Part shown: positions 47,833 through 57,386 of the stretch, one piece after another | How the letters are laid out: each line of letters opens with the position of its first letter | Position numbering within the stretch: the first letter of the stretch is position 1 | Source: Acinetobacter tjernbergiae DSM 14971 = CIP 107465 | Lineage (GTDB): Bacteria > Pseudomonadota > Gammaproteobacteria > Pseudomonadales > Moraxellaceae | Assembly: GCF_000374425.1 (NCBI RefSeq) | Contig: NZ_KB894373.1 | Coordinates: forward strand, 1 to 64,000 | DNA: 64,000 bases | Direction: 5' to 3' | The notes under the pieces: model-generated | What the model was told of the DNA's origin: nothing | What the model saw: only the letters and a program-made list of their open reading frames with translations | Database searches by the model: none | Made by a program: the position numbers and the translations under genes

Positions 47833-50526
47833 ATGAAAATTGAAATTTGTGTGCCAAGTTCTGCCACAACTAAAGAGAGAGGGGATTTACTAGAAACTTT
47901 AAGTAGAGAAATGCTTGAGATTCAAAACTTCAAAGTAGAAGAAGAAGTTAAAAAGACTGGAATGGAGTTAGATTTGCTATGTAAACATAATGTTGCGGAC
48001 AGAACAATCTATGTTGAATGTAAAGCTTATCGAGACGGGAAAATTGATGCTCCTATTATTAGGCAACTAATGGGTACTATCGTCTTACAAGGATATTCAG
48101 AAGGTTGGTTAATTAGTACTAGTGAATTGGGTAAAGAAGCTAAAGGGATTGAGGATGAATTAGCATCAAAAGGCTTAGCTGGAAAGTTAGTCATTTATAC
48201 ACCTAGAAAAATTATTGATTCTCTATTGGCTTCAAAAATTATAAATCCTCCTCCTCAAGCACAATTAATACAATATTTGCCTGAAGAGAATATAGGAGAA
48301 TGGAGTTTACTAATCACACCTTATGGTAAGTTCTGGGCTGTTGCAATTCTGGAGGGAGGAATGCCTTCTAAAGTAGTTTGCTATCATGCTAAATCCTTAA
48401 GTTTAGTTGATGACCAAGCTCTTTTAGATAATATTGCTTCGACGGACTCAAACTTATCAAAATTAGATTTCTCGAAAATAATATTATTTACAAAGAAGGA
48501 GAAAAAGTTAAGTTTAGAAGAGAGCCTAATTGAAGTTGTTGAAGTCCAAAAAGGTGATGATTGGAACGACTATCGTCCTGCTAGACCTGAAGACTTTGTA
48601 GGGAGAACTAAAGATATTAATGATATCTTTGATTTTTTTAAAAAAATTAAAGAAAAGGAAACAACTAGACGTTGTTTTGCTATTACAGGAAATTCAGGGT
48701 TAGGCAAAAGCTCATTAATCATAAAATTGCTTGAGAAAGCAGAAAATAGACATCAAAAACACAAAGTTTATATATGTGCTGTAGATGTTCGAGCTGCTAA
48801 ATCATCAGAATATATTTATGCTGCATTGCTTAAAACGTTAAAGAATGCTCAAAAAAAGGGATTTGGTGATCCTGAAATTAATATTTTGATTACAAATGCT
48901 AGTCATCCGTTAGATTCGGAGTCGATTACTGAATATTTAGAAAGTGTGGATAAGGCTAATCAAATAATAGTCTTAGTATTTGATCAGTTTGAAGAATTGT
49001 TTAGTAAACCAGATCTATCTGATCTATTTACTAATACTTCCAATATGTTAATGGATGCTACTAGTTTACAATTTAATTTTTGTATTGGCTTTGCATGGAA
49101 GACAGATAGTACTACACATACGGAAAATCCTGCATATTTTTTCTGGCATAAACTTTCCGAATACCGTATGGTAAGGAAATTAAGCCCATTCTCAGATAGA
49201 GAATCTCATACTGTAATTAGTAAGTTTGAGGATGTGATTGGTCAAAAATTAGATGGTGATTTGAAACATAATTTAACAGTATCAAGTCAAGGTTATCCGT
49301 GGCTCTTAAAAAAATTATGCATCCATTTATATGACAAATTAGAACAAGGTGCTAAACAGGAAGATTTGTTAGAAAATAAATTAGATATCGCTAGTTTATT
49401 TTCGGATGATTTAAGTGAACTAAGTATATCTGAACAAAAAGCACTAAGATTTGTTGCAACAAAGGCACCTGTAGACTTGATAGAAACTATTGAAATTTGT
49501 ACTGATGAGATAGTTCAAAGTTTATTACATAAAAGATTAATTGTTAAAAGTGGCAATAGGCTAAATCTCTATTGGGATATTTTCCGAGAATTTGTTCTGA
49601 CAGGAAATGTTCCAATTATCGCTCTTAGATATTTACCATCACATGATTTTTCAACAATTTGGAATGTTGTGAAATATTTATCTAAGTCACCTGTAACTAT
49701 CCATTCTTTACAAGAAAAGACAAACTTTTCTGAAGGTACAATTCAAAATGTTGGGACTGATATTTTACTTTTTGGATTAGCTACACGAGAAAACTCTCAA
49801 TATGTTCTATCTGAAGATTTATTAGAGGATGGAAATACTCAAGAAAATCTACTGAATATAATTAGAGAAAAATTTAAAAAACATATTATTACCTTACATT
49901 TGAAAGATTTACCTAGCGGAACTTTTTTAACAATTACTAGTATTATTGATTTAATGAAAGAAACATATTCAGAGAATAAGTACGCTGATAAAACTTGGCG
50001 ATTATATGCTATTAGGCTTATCCGTTGGTTAGAATTAACGGGTTTTTTACAACCAACAACAGAGCCAAATACATGGATTTACCGAGATCTAGGCAGTTCA
50101 AAAACTTCCGTTATGAATAGAAGACGTACTTCTAATTTCTTTGTTCCTAGAATTTCACCTCAATTGTTTATTTCAATTTATAGTGAAATAGTAGGTAAAA
50201 GTCTTCAACAGTTACCGAATGATAGTAAGACAAATAAAACAGTAGAGATTTTGAGAAAGTTTGAGTTAGTAGACAATGATCGGGTGATGGAGATCGATGA
50301 TTTTGATTCAATTCTTTATGCTAAGGCTAGTTCAGAATTTAGTATACAAGCTATATTGGAAATAAAAGATTTGTATTCAACTGATAAATTATCAGGGCAG
50401 AATTTAGGCATTCTTTTGAAAGAAAAATATGATCTGAAATGGACAGATGTTACAACGCAGCATTCAGGTAATAAGCTAAATAGCTGGGCTAAATGGATTA
50501 AAGCCTATGAGATGAAAAATGAATAG
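47833..50526 (+). CDS. Mrr-like nuclease fused to a STAND-type NTPase
   Basis: An 897-residue protein. N-terminal Mrr-like PD-(D/E)XK domain: RGDLLETLSREMLE, Asp47 in MELDLLC, Glu62-x-Lys64 in YVECKAY. Then a P-loop NTPase: FVGRTKDINDIFDFF before Walker A GNSGLGKSS (286-294) and Walker B IVLVFDQFEELF (379-390), the STAND signature. The C-terminal 450 residues look like winged helices (LSISEQKALRFVA and others) without clear TPR repeats. The layout matches the logic of Avs-type antiviral sensors but is shorter than known Avs proteins. ATG 47833 is chosen over TTG 47803. It stands alone. Confidence 0.78.
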   Translation: MKIEICVPSSATTKERGDLLETLSREMLEIQNFKVEEEVKKTGMELDLLCKHNVADRTIYVECKAYRDGKIDAPIIRQLMGTIVLQGYSEGWLISTSELGKEAKGIEDELASKGLAGKLVIYTPRKIIDSLLASKIINPPPQAQLIQYLPEENIGEWSLLITPYGKFWAVAILEGGMPSKVVCYHAKSLSLVDDQALLDNIASTDSNLSKLDFSKIILFTKKEKKLSLEESLIEVVEVQKGDDWNDYRPARPEDFVGRTKDINDIFDFFKKIKEKETTRRCFAITGNSGLGKSSLIIKLLEKAENRHQKHKVYICAVDVRAAKSSEYIYAALLKTLKNAQKKGFGDPEINILITNASHPLDSESITEYLESVDKANQIIVLVFDQFEELFSKPDLSDLFTNTSNMLMDATSLQFNFCIGFAWKTDSTTHTENPAYFFWHKLSEYRMVRKLSPFSDRESHTVISKFEDVIGQKLDGDLKHNLTVSSQGYPWLLKKLCIHLYDKLEQGAKQEDLLENKLDIASLFSDDLSELSISEQKALRFVATKAPVDLIETIEICTDEIVQSLLHKRLIVKSGNRLNLYWDIFREFVLTGNVPIIALRYLPSHDFSTIWNVVKYLSKSPVTIHSLQEKTNFSEGTIQNVGTDILLFGLATRENSQYVLSEDLLEDGNTQENLLNIIREKFKKHIITLHLKDLPSGTFLTITSIIDLMKETYSENKYADKTWRLYAIRLIRWLELTGFLQPTTEPNTWIYRDLGSSKTSVMNRRRTSNFFVPRISPQLFISIYSEIVGKSLQQLPNDSKTNKTVEILRKFELVDNDRVMEIDDFDSILYAKASSEFSIQAILEIKDLYSTDKLSGQNLGILLKEKYDLKWTDVTTQHSGNKLNSWAKWIKAYEMKNE

Positions 50527-50709
50527 GAATTTTGAATAACAAGGAAATTGAGAACATCAGTTTCGTTCAACTTTTTAATTTTTATTCATAAATTTCTTTT
50601 TATTTCTAGGACTTCCTTCTTTTGAGGAACTTTTAGTGAAGTTCATCTTAAGTCCATAATGGAAAAATTTAATAAGTTATAGCATCAAAGTTACAATCTG
50701 TGAAAAATA

Positions 50710-50739
50710 AAAATAGCCTTAACTTAAGGCTATTTTTTT
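50710..50739. terminator. terminator between convergent genes
   Basis: AAATAGCCTTA, loop ACT, TAAGGCTATTTTTTT. It serves the plus-strand STAND gene and perhaps the minus-strand gene ending at 50763. Confidence 0.85.
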
Positions 50740-50762
50740 ATATCTATTTTTAGCTTTATTTA

Positions 50763-51770
50763 CTATACATTACCTGTGTAGGTTTTCCATGCATAAGTAA
50801 TACCATTGCCTTTATAGCGATAAAAACCAAGTGGCTCATGGACTCGTTCGATAAGTTGTAACCATGCTTTTTGGACGATACCTTGTCCATCGTAGCAATG
50901 GGTGTGCTTAGGCTCTGGAAAAATACCTTGAAGTTGATAATCATGGCAGACCCATTCCCATTGTTCTTTGAGTAAGGGCATATAGTTTTCTTCATTCCCA
51001 ATGATGTAAACAAATGCCTGTGCAGTTAGCCCTTGATCAAGACCTTTGACGATGCGCCATTGAATATCATAAAGTTTCTCTGTGAGTTGCCCAGCTTTAT
51101 GTAACCACTGGAAGTATTGCTTTAACACTTTTACAGATATTTTCTCCGCATCTTCCTGAGTCTCATAATGAGGTGGATCAGTTTGTGCAATCAAAGGTAG
51201 CTCTAGGAAAATACAATTAGCTTGGTCTTGTGTTTGCATTACACGTCGGAAAACAGTTTTTTGTTCATTACGAAGTTTTTGCACTTGCGCTTCATATTTA
51301 TTGGCGTGAAGCTTAGCTTTGGCAACGTATAGTTCACCACGAAAACGATTGAAGTTATTTTGAAATATAGTGATAGGAATGGGTTGGGGGGAAGTCACCA
51401 AACCAATATTTTGAACTGCAAACTGATGAAAGACTTTTAAGTGAGGGTGAGCTTCAAAGCCTTGAAAAAGGTCGATAAAATGAGCAAAATTTTTTACTTG
51501 ATCTAGAATCCAAACACATAATTGATTCATCTGCGGATAAGGTATAGTTGGCGTAGCTTTAGGAAGCACCTTAATTTTATCTTGTTCTAACAGTTTCGTA
51601 GCATTGATCAAACCGAATGCGATTTGATTAAACATTGGATCTCCATAAATAGGTCTGACCATTGTGCCATTTGTAGGAAAGCCAACACTTCCATTCGGAT
51701 ATACATGGGGTGGTGTTTGTACCATGTTAAAAAAATTAGGTTGTGTATTTTGTACAAAAACTTGGTTCAT
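50763..51770 (-). CDS. unknown partner of the Gp2-like protein
   Basis: A 335-residue protein with a Pro/Asn-rich N-terminus, a helical middle with a basic stretch (YVAKAKLHANKYEAQVQKLR), and an aromatic C-terminus (EQWEWVCHDYQLQGIFPEPK). No known catalytic motif. It begins 31 bases after the stop of the Gp2-like gene on the same strand, so they form an operon. A broken copy of its 3' end lies next to attR (47,585), showing that this gene once had a neighbour copy there. Function unknown; a role with the replication protein is inferred only from position. Confidence 0.65.
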   Translation of the reverse strand: MNQVFVQNTQPNFFNMVQTPPHVYPNGSVGFPTNGTMVRPIYGDPMFNQIAFGLINATKLLEQDKIKVLPKATPTIPYPQMNQLCVWILDQVKNFAHFIDLFQGFEAHPHLKVFHQFAVQNIGLVTSPQPIPITIFQNNFNRFRGELYVAKAKLHANKYEAQVQKLRNEQKTVFRRVMQTQDQANCIFLELPLIAQTDPPHYETQEDAEKISVKVLKQYFQWLHKAGQLTEKLYDIQWRIVKGLDQGLTAQAFVYIIGNEENYMPLLKEQWEWVCHDYQLQGIFPEPKHTHCYDGQGIVQKAWLQLIERVHEPLGFYRYKGNGITYAWKTYTGNV

Positions 51771-51801
51771 TTGGGAATACTCTGTAATTCGGTTAAATGG
51801 A

Positions 51802-53097
51802 TTAATAATGTTGAGTTAGGTTTGGGCGACCTATTTCTTTACGGTGATGAGGCAAGATGCCAGTGTTGAGTGTTTTGACTCGTTCTAAGTTGCTATGTAA
51901 TACGTACTGTTCAAACTTGGCAAAGTAGTGAATAACTTTTGCAATATTGTCGTATTTGGCTTGATCATCACGGCTGATCACACCCAAGGCATCGTATTTG
52001 TACTTCTTACGATTCTTGCTGGTATTACAGTTAAAATAGCTATGATTCCCATCAATTTGTTGATCCCACATCTCGCCAATCATCCGACCTAAGCTAATGT
52101 CTTCACGGTGATGACTACCATTGAAAAAGAAAAAACAGTGGATGTGTAAGGCCTGATCTACGCCATATTCCAGCTTCGTGACGTAGCCTGCTAAATGTAC
52201 AGACTCTCTACGACGCAGTTTCTGCATTAAAGTATGGAAATTACTCACGATTTCTTTAGGCGTAAAATTTTTCTTGTCGTCGGGTAGATACAAGTCAACA
52301 CGTACACCAATTAAACGTGAGTAATGTTTACGAAGTTTATTGATATATTGGAGTACTTTTTTTTCACGCCGCCTCGCTACCTTTCGACGATCATTCACAC
52401 GCTGTACATATTTTGGAGAGCGTAAATATTCAAATAGCGTTTTAATAAAGAAATTAATGAGCATCGCGACAGAGATTTTCTGACCTGTAGGTACACCATT
52501 GGCATCAATTTCATTCAATTGGTCATATGGATATGCAATTAAGTCATAAATACAATCTTGATATGGTCTCAATACCTTATTAAAAGCCGCCAATACAGCA
52601 TCATATTGCTCACATCGATATGCTATCGGTGACTTTATTTGTTTTGAATTAACTAGAAAGTTTCGGATTAGTTCCAGTATTGGAGGATATATAAGCATCC
52701 ATTGATCATTGAATAAGCTTCCTGATTTAGGCTTATCTTTTTGATATAGGTAGGTAGCTTTCTGTAGATTTACTTCGTGACATAAGCGAATCGCATGACT
52801 GCAAACGCTCATTGCAGGATTCCATGGTTTCTTCTTAAATAAGCTGATTGTATGATGTTTTGAGAATTCTTCATGATCATCTGTTTCAGGGTAACAGTCA
52901 TATAAAAATTGATTAGCTTCATTAACTTCATCTATCTGTCCTGATAGATATTCTTCAGTATCATCATTAGATGATGATTCTTCCCGTTCAGCTAAACTTG
53001 ATCCTACAATCAAAGCATGAGGTTCAAGTCGAAGTGCCATTTCTTCTGTCGTAGACCTAAATTCAATTATCTTTATATCTGGGTATTCTTGTTCCAT
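51802..53097 (-). CDS. Gp2-like HUH replication protein, element 2
   Basis: A 431-residue member of the inovirus Gp2 / YagK-YfjJ family. The HUH pair is H318-I-H320 in VDQALHIHCFFFFNG, preceded by LAGYVTKLEYG and followed by IGEMWDQQIDGNHSYFNCNT. The layout matches that of the island 1 protein (25,060), with a longer helical N-terminus of about 240 residues. The ATG is preceded by GGAGCTATATCT. It is likely the replication initiator of this element and is in an operon with the 335-residue gene. Confidence 0.75.
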   Translation of the reverse strand: MEQEYPDIKIIEFRSTTEEMALRLEPHALIVGSSLAEREESSSNDDTEEYLSGQIDEVNEANQFLYDCYPETDDHEEFSKHHTISLFKKKPWNPAMSVCSHAIRLCHEVNLQKATYLYQKDKPKSGSLFNDQWMLIYPPILELIRNFLVNSKQIKSPIAYRCEQYDAVLAAFNKVLRPYQDCIYDLIAYPYDQLNEIDANGVPTGQKISVAMLINFFIKTLFEYLRSPKYVQRVNDRRKVARRREKKVLQYINKLRKHYSRLIGVRVDLYLPDDKKNFTPKEIVSNFHTLMQKLRRRESVHLAGYVTKLEYGVDQALHIHCFFFFNGSHHREDISLGRMIGEMWDQQIDGNHSYFNCNTSKNRKKYKYDALGVISRDDQAKYDNIAKVIHYFAKFEQYVLHSNLERVKTLNTGILPHHRKEIGRPNLTQHY

Positions 53098-53362
53098 AGA
53101 TATAGCTCCAATTAGTAAAAAAATACAATTGTCTAAATCTGACCTATAGTATGTGTAGAATAGAGATATGATGAATTGATCTAATATATTTAATGAATTT
53201 AAATAACCTATTGAATATATTAGGTATATATATTAATCATATAAACTACATCAGCAAAGATCAGAGACAATAACGGTGTATCAGGGGACTTGAGATCAAG
53301 CCCCATCCTTAATATCGGTAAATTACTGTTTCTGCGTGATTGAAAAGATAAGCACTTGGTGC

Positions 53363-53572
53363 TTATGCTTTTTTCGATAAAAGCCAAGCATTAAGCTCGT
53401 GTTGAAACCAGCCTACGGCAGATACTGAAATTTTGATGGATTTAGGGAACGTTGGATCATAACGAGGTGACTTCTTGTTAAGAAGCTCATAGATACTTGA
53501 TCTGGAAATACCCGTGATATCTACAACTTCTTTGATCCGTAGAACTTTTAGTGATGGCTGATTGTTTTGCAT
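53363..53572 (-). CDS. AlpA-family regulator, element 2
   Basis: A 69-residue AlpA protein: VLRIKEVVDITGISRSSIYE, LLNKKSPRYDPTFPKSIKIS and VGWFQHELNAWLLSK cover the whole domain. Typical length and all helix-turn-helix positions are present. The ATG has GGAGGG upstream (AATCGGAGGGTTTTCCC region). Likely controls expression or excision of the second element. It is divergent from the 455-residue gene. Confidence 0.88.
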   Translation of the reverse strand: MQNNQPSLKVLRIKEVVDITGISRSSIYELLNKKSPRYDPTFPKSIKISVSAVGWFQHELNAWLLSKKA

Positions 53573-53651
53573 GGGAAAACCCTCCGATTACGAGAGTATT
53601 CTGTGCTAATGTAATTCGAATTAAGTCCATTTCGTAATTCTATTTTTTAAT

Positions 53652-55019
53652 ATGAGCTCAAAAAACATACAATTCCCAAAGGAAATCATTCATCACGTAT
53701 TCAGAAACCTGATTGTTCAATCAATTACAATTCAAAAACTTGATAAAAGTCACCCTAAACTTATAAGCAATATGAAAAGGTTAAGGGATGAAATGCATAA
53801 TGATTTTGTTAATGATTTTTTTGAATTTTATACATGTTATAAATTAGATTCAGAGCGGAAGAAAACACTGATATCTTCATTGTTTAAAAATAATCGTTTT
53901 ATAGACCATGCTTTTAATTATTTTGAAACGGGAGCCCTAGGTATATCTGAGGATATTCTAAAATCTCATGCACTTACGCTCGAGCAAGTCGTGAATATTA
54001 TTAAATATAGAGAGCCTGAGTTTTTAGAAAATGTAAGTAGGATTAGTAAGCATCTTGAAATCGAAAATTTCCTTGCTGACACAACACGTGAATACTACAT
54101 TTCGGATTTGTTGATTGATTTACCTATTGATCAACTGGTTTATGACTACATTTATTTTCAGTTACTTATTGAAAAGTATCAATATAGTGCTGACGGCGAA
54201 TATCAAGCAGAACTGAGCAATCCAATTGATATCGCAAAAATGTTCAGGCCACTCAATCATTATTTACGCTTTTTTTCACCAAAGTTTACAACCTCATTTG
54301 TGGAATACAAAGAAGTAAAAAAAGGGCCATTAAGGTATGATTACTTAAGCTATAACCTAAGAATTGATGAACCCACTGAGAATATTGCGGATAGTATGAC
54401 GACATTTTTTCTGCAATACATTGCACATCGGGTCTGGTTTTATCATGACGTTGCCGATGTTGATAATGGTCAAAAGGGGATCAAGATTGAAGAATTACAC
54501 GAAATCAGTAAGATTTTACAGACACTGGATTTGAGGTCGAATGTAGAACATAACTATGAAAAAAATATTTCAGTGCAGACAGATTTAGTCGCATTGTGGT
54601 TGTATGAAATAAACAAAGAGAAAAAAGCCAATAAACGCAATGAGATTTGTAGGCGGGAATTTGCCAAACTTGAGAACTTAAATCCAGAGGAGAGGCCTGA
54701 TAAGGCTAAGTTTTTTAATACAGTTGATTTGTTACTTCAACAAGAAAAAACGGATATGAAGCCGTTGGCATTCTTGCAAGAAATATCTGAACGATTAAAA
54801 AAAATTAATGCTCTTAGTAGATATGATCTAGATATTAAATTCAGCGTGACAGATAGACTGCTCAAACCAGAGAACAAAACAGAAACCAAGGTGTTGTTGT
54901 GTTCTGCCTATACACCAGTGAGTGGAAATTCAGAACGTACAAAATGTGTAGAATATATGATCTTAAACACAACAATTAGCTCGCAATATAAAGATTTACT
55001 GCAAAATATGGAAAAATAA
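53652..55019 (+). CDS. unknown 455-residue protein, element 2
   Basis: A helical, charged protein without membrane segments or known motifs. Segments that may aid a search: FNYFETGALGISEDILKSH, YLRFFSPKFTTSFVEYKEVK and KVLLCSAYTPVSGNSERTK. It sits beside the AlpA gene just as an unknown 359-residue gene does in island 1. Its own terminator lies at 55,118. Not identified. Confidence 0.6.
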   Translation: MSSKNIQFPKEIIHHVFRNLIVQSITIQKLDKSHPKLISNMKRLRDEMHNDFVNDFFEFYTCYKLDSERKKTLISSLFKNNRFIDHAFNYFETGALGISEDILKSHALTLEQVVNIIKYREPEFLENVSRISKHLEIENFLADTTREYYISDLLIDLPIDQLVYDYIYFQLLIEKYQYSADGEYQAELSNPIDIAKMFRPLNHYLRFFSPKFTTSFVEYKEVKKGPLRYDYLSYNLRIDEPTENIADSMTTFFLQYIAHRVWFYHDVADVDNGQKGIKIEELHEISKILQTLDLRSNVEHNYEKNISVQTDLVALWLYEINKEKKANKRNEICRREFAKLENLNPEERPDKAKFFNTVDLLLQQEKTDMKPLAFLQEISERLKKINALSRYDLDIKFSVTDRLLKPENKTETKVLLCSAYTPVSGNSERTKCVEYMILNTTISSQYKDLLQNMEK

Positions 55020-55117
55020 TCTAACCGTAAAAAAGCATTATTTTTCTAAAATAAAGACTAATCTTTTCAAAGCCTGAGCTTATCAAAATTGCCGTTTTTA
55101 GTATCAAATTGGCTACA

Positions 55118-55146
55118 CTGCTGACTGGAATCAGTCAGCAGTTTTG
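55118..55146 (+). terminator. terminator after the 455-residue gene
   Basis: CTGCTGACTG, loop GAAT, CAGTCAGCAG, then TTTT. A perfect 10-bp stem. Confidence 0.8.
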
Positions 55147-55205
55147 TCGGGCATAACATCAAATTTTACGTTAGCAAACGCATCAGAATTTGATGTTTTG
55201 AGTGC

Positions 55206-55718
55206 CTAAAAATTATAGGTATAGGTCAAACCGCTATTGGTTGTAACCGTCACTTCACGAACATATTCAGCCGAACAGCCTAAGTAAACTTTTGCCACCG
55301 AACCATAACGCATATTTTGGTAATCATAAGTACCTTTACTTCTGCAATTACCACGATTGATTAAAACCCCTGTGATGGTGGTTGGCGCATCGTTCAATGA
55401 CATGATGTTTAATAAATCACTATAGCCTGTCATGGAGTATTGTGATTCTTCACGACGGACACGTACCTCAAATTGTTCCTGTGGTGCTGCTTGTACCGGT
55501 TCAACAGGTGGATCATTCAAGTCGTATTCAGAGCTATCCACCATCGTGGTTTTAAACTTATCATCACTTGGATCTTCAGTAATTGGTGAGGATGTTTCAG
55601 TTGCATGGGTTTGAGCAGTCGTCGGTTCAGGGGCTACTTCTTTTTTAGAGGGTGGACTGCATGCACTGAGGCTAGTGATTAGCAAGCCTGAGTACAGCAA
55701 TGACTTGGCCAGATTCAT
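55206..55718 (-). CDS. lipoprotein of cassette B
   Basis: A 170-residue lipoprotein: signal peptide with lipobox LSAC at about residue 20, a Pro/Thr/Ser-rich linker (KKEVAPEPTTAQTHATETSS), then a compact domain with two Cys (NRGNCRSKG and VYLGCSAEY) likely forming a disulfide. Last gene of the cassette, in the same slot as the 170-residue secreted protein of cassette A; sequence similarity is weak. Function unknown. Confidence 0.65.
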   Translation of the reverse strand: MNLAKSLLYSGLLITSLSACSPPSKKEVAPEPTTAQTHATETSSPITEDPSDDKFKTTMVDSSEYDLNDPPVEPVQAAPQEQFEVRVRREESQYSMTGYSDLLNIMSLNDAPTTITGVLINRGNCRSKGTYDYQNMRYGSVAKVYLGCSAEYVREVTVTTNSGLTYTYNF

Positions 55719-55821
55719 TGTTCAATTCCTATTCTTAAATTCTTTATTGATTGCATTGGTTGAGCCGCATGGCTCAACCAATCATTTGGTTTTTGCATTA
55801 TTGTTTTGATGATTGAGATCG

Positions 55822-56133
55822 TTATTTACATTGACCTGAGCGGACCGACTCAACCAGACGTGGTTGAGTTTGCTCAGCACTCAGGCGTAGGCAAATCACC
55901 TTTTTTGATTTGGCAGAACTGGAAATCAATTCCTCACCCTGAATTGGGTTTGCTCCACCAGCGTTATACACCATATAGCGTTTGCCTGAAGTCGTTTTAA
56001 ACGTAAATGCATCACCTGACTCGCTAAAGCCCTCAATTGTCTTCACTGTTACAGTGATCGCGTTAGAATTAGATTTAGCGAGGGCAGAAGCACACAACAC
56101 ACTGAGCCCCAAAGCTAAAAATAGTTTCTTCAT
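55822..56133 (-). CDS. secreted protein of cassette B (103 aa)
   Basis: A 103-residue protein with a signal peptide (MKKLFLALGLSVLCASALA) and a small beta-rich mature part: TIEGFSESGDAFTFKTTSGK, YMVYNAGGANP, with Cys in KKVICLRL and SGQCK. It has the slot of the 114-residue protein of cassette A. Not recognised. Confidence 0.65.
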   Translation of the reverse strand: MKKLFLALGLSVLCASALAKSNSNAITVTVKTIEGFSESGDAFTFKTTSGKRYMVYNAGGANPIQGEELISSSAKSKKVICLRLSAEQTQPRLVESVRSGQCK

Positions 56134-56154
56134 CTTGAATCTCCTTATGCTTAT

Positions 56155-56301
56155 TTATTTCCTAAAAATGGTGACAGGCCAGACCGCTGCTTTACCGAGA
56201 TTGTAGGAATAAGGCAGGTGAGCGGTGCTGCTACAATTTTTGAAATAGACTGAGCAAATCACTGCGATAACGATGTAGCCGATAATTAAATAATTTTTCA
56301 T
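56155..56301 (-). CDS. small membrane protein of cassette B (48 aa)
   Basis: A 48-residue protein with one N-terminal membrane helix (YLIIGYIVIAVICSVYF) and a tail PYSYNLGKAAVWPVTIF. Start and tail resemble the 74-residue protein of cassette A (MKENIKAWAIGGYFIIGFFF and GRGIVWPAVMF), which has a second helix that this one lacks. It starts 15 bases after the lipoprotein stop. Two related copies argue that it is real. Confidence 0.6.
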   Translation of the reverse strand: MKNYLIIGYIVIAVICSVYFKNCSSTAHLPYSYNLGKAAVWPVTIFRK

Positions 56302-56315
56302 TTTTGATTCCTGAT

Positions 56316-56591
56316 TTATTCTTTACATTGTTGTACGGCATTCGCCATCACCGTGTTAAATTCTGGTGGTGGTTGCATGGTTTCCCGAGTGGTGACATCT
56401 GCCATGCTTTCCATAAACTCAGGCGAGTAGTGCGCCTCAACCTTGTCGTAAATACAGGAGCAGGTTGAACGATCTAGACCACCTGCCTGACAGCCTGCTT
56501 TAAAATCACGTTTGACCTTGCTGTCACATGCGACGAGTAGATTGCTAATTAAGACAAGAGTGATGACCCCGAACCACGTTTGATATTTCAT
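56316..56591 (-). CDS. small Cys-rich lipoprotein of cassette B
   Basis: A 91-residue lipoprotein with lipobox LVAC and a domain reading FKAGCQAGGLDRSTCSCIYD and a terminal VQQCKE. It is clearly homologous to the 85-residue lipoprotein of cassette A (42,325), with the four mature Cys kept. Likely anchored in the outer membrane. Function unknown. Confidence 0.75.
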   Translation of the reverse strand: MKYQTWFGVITLVLISNLLVACDSKVKRDFKAGCQAGGLDRSTCSCIYDKVEAHYSPEFMESMADVTTRETMQPPPEFNTVMANAVQQCKE

Positions 56592-56642
56592 AGATATTCC
56601 AATTCATGGTGATGTGTTGTTTTTAAAATCGTGATGGATTGC

Positions 56643-56762
56643 CTATTTATGCCAACCTGCCAGATAGACCAGCAGCCATAAAAAACCCAGCAATAAAATA
56701 AAGCTTGGTCCAAGAGCCACCACGACGATGACAACCAAAATAAGCTGTGCAATGAATTCCAT
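56643..56762 (-). CDS. tiny membrane protein of cassette B (39 aa)
   Basis: A 39-residue, nearly all-hydrophobic protein (EFIAQLILVVIVVVALGPSF, then ILLLGFLWLLVYLAG) with a short polar end. It resembles the 43-residue protein of cassette A in length, hydrophobicity and a Gly-Pro turn between two halves, but it comes before the lipoprotein gene here and after it in cassette A. Confidence 0.55.
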   Translation of the reverse strand: MEFIAQLILVVIVVVALGPSFILLLGFLWLLVYLAGWHK

Positions 56763-56830
56763 GATTTTTATCCAGCACAAAACACCACTGACCAAAATGG
56801 ATGCAGCAGTTAATTGATGCCTTGAATCAG

Positions 56831-56926
56831 TCAGGACATAGCGAAAGCGTGTGATAAATGAATGGGAATAAAATGCTTGAGAGGCGGAGAAAGTGCAGGG
56901 GAATAAAGCACAGTAAATTGCGTCAT
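56831..56926 (-). CDS. 31-codon ORF with strong ribosome site (cassette B)
   Basis: Codes for MTQFTVLYSPALSPPLKHFI then PIHLSHAFAMS. AAGGAGT ends five bases before the ATG. It shares the H-x-IPIH core and the position just after the structured RNA with the 22-codon ORF of cassette A. Confidence 0.55.
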   Translation of the reverse strand: MTQFTVLYSPALSPPLKHFIPIHLSHAFAMS

Positions 56927-56950
56927 GGTTGACTCCTTAGGTATTAAGAA

Positions 56951-57150
56951 GTTCTACCGAATCACTGTCAATTGATTATGGTGGCAGAACGAAAGAGGGT
57001 TGACAGACTGAACCTAAGAATCAGCACACCCGAAGGTGTCCCCCTCCCGTTCTACCGCAGAGGGAGCACGAGAACTCACACCAAAAGAAAAATATCTTTT
57101 AGTGCACTTAGGAAACGGTCTGTCAAAACCGACTGACAATGTAGGTCAGC
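56951..57150 (-). ncRNA. structured RNA, copy B (candidate leader RNA or sRNA)
   Basis: About 200 nt on the minus strand, same layout as copy A. Long-range helix 57000-57008/57118-57126; stacked helix 57013-57018/57107-57112 (CCTAAG/CTTAGG, where copy A has CATCTAG/CTAGATG); hairpin 57026-57030/57035-57039, whose RNA loop on this strand is a C(UUCG)G tetraloop; hairpin 57083-57088/57095-57100; G/C stem 57042-57046/57060-57064; 3' hairpin 56951-56955/56986-56990. The changed but still paired bases between copies are direct evidence for RNA structure. Confidence 0.8.
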
Positions 57151-57156
57151 CCTTGC

Positions 57157-57185
57157 ATCATAATCGCTGCTAAAAAACAGGTCAA
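57157..57185 (-). promoter_or_regulatory. sigma70-type promoter for RNA copy B
   Basis: On the minus strand: TTGACC (57185-57180), 17 bases, TATGAT (57162-57157), then 7 bases to the first RNA helix. Same spacing as copy A although the spacer sequence differs. Confidence 0.75.
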
Positions 57186-57337
57186 TTGATCTGTTTAATC
57201 ATCATTCAAAAATCGCCTAAAACTGATGATAAAAAACGCATTCTAAAAAAATACAAATACATAGCATCTAGATGAGAACGGTGTTTCTCCATTTGAGACC
57301 GCACCAATACATGCTTTAGCTACATCGCAATCACTTT

Positions 57338-57363
57338 GCCTGCTTCCTCAGCAGGCTTTTTTT
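57338..57363 (+). terminator. terminator hairpin before the zinc-ribbon gene B
   Basis: GCCTGC, loop TTCCTCA, GCAGGC, then seven T and ATTCATTTA, similar to the hairpin at 26,019. The gene start follows 24 bases later. Confidence 0.75.
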
Positions 57364-57386
57364 ATTCATTTACAGGAAATACCACA

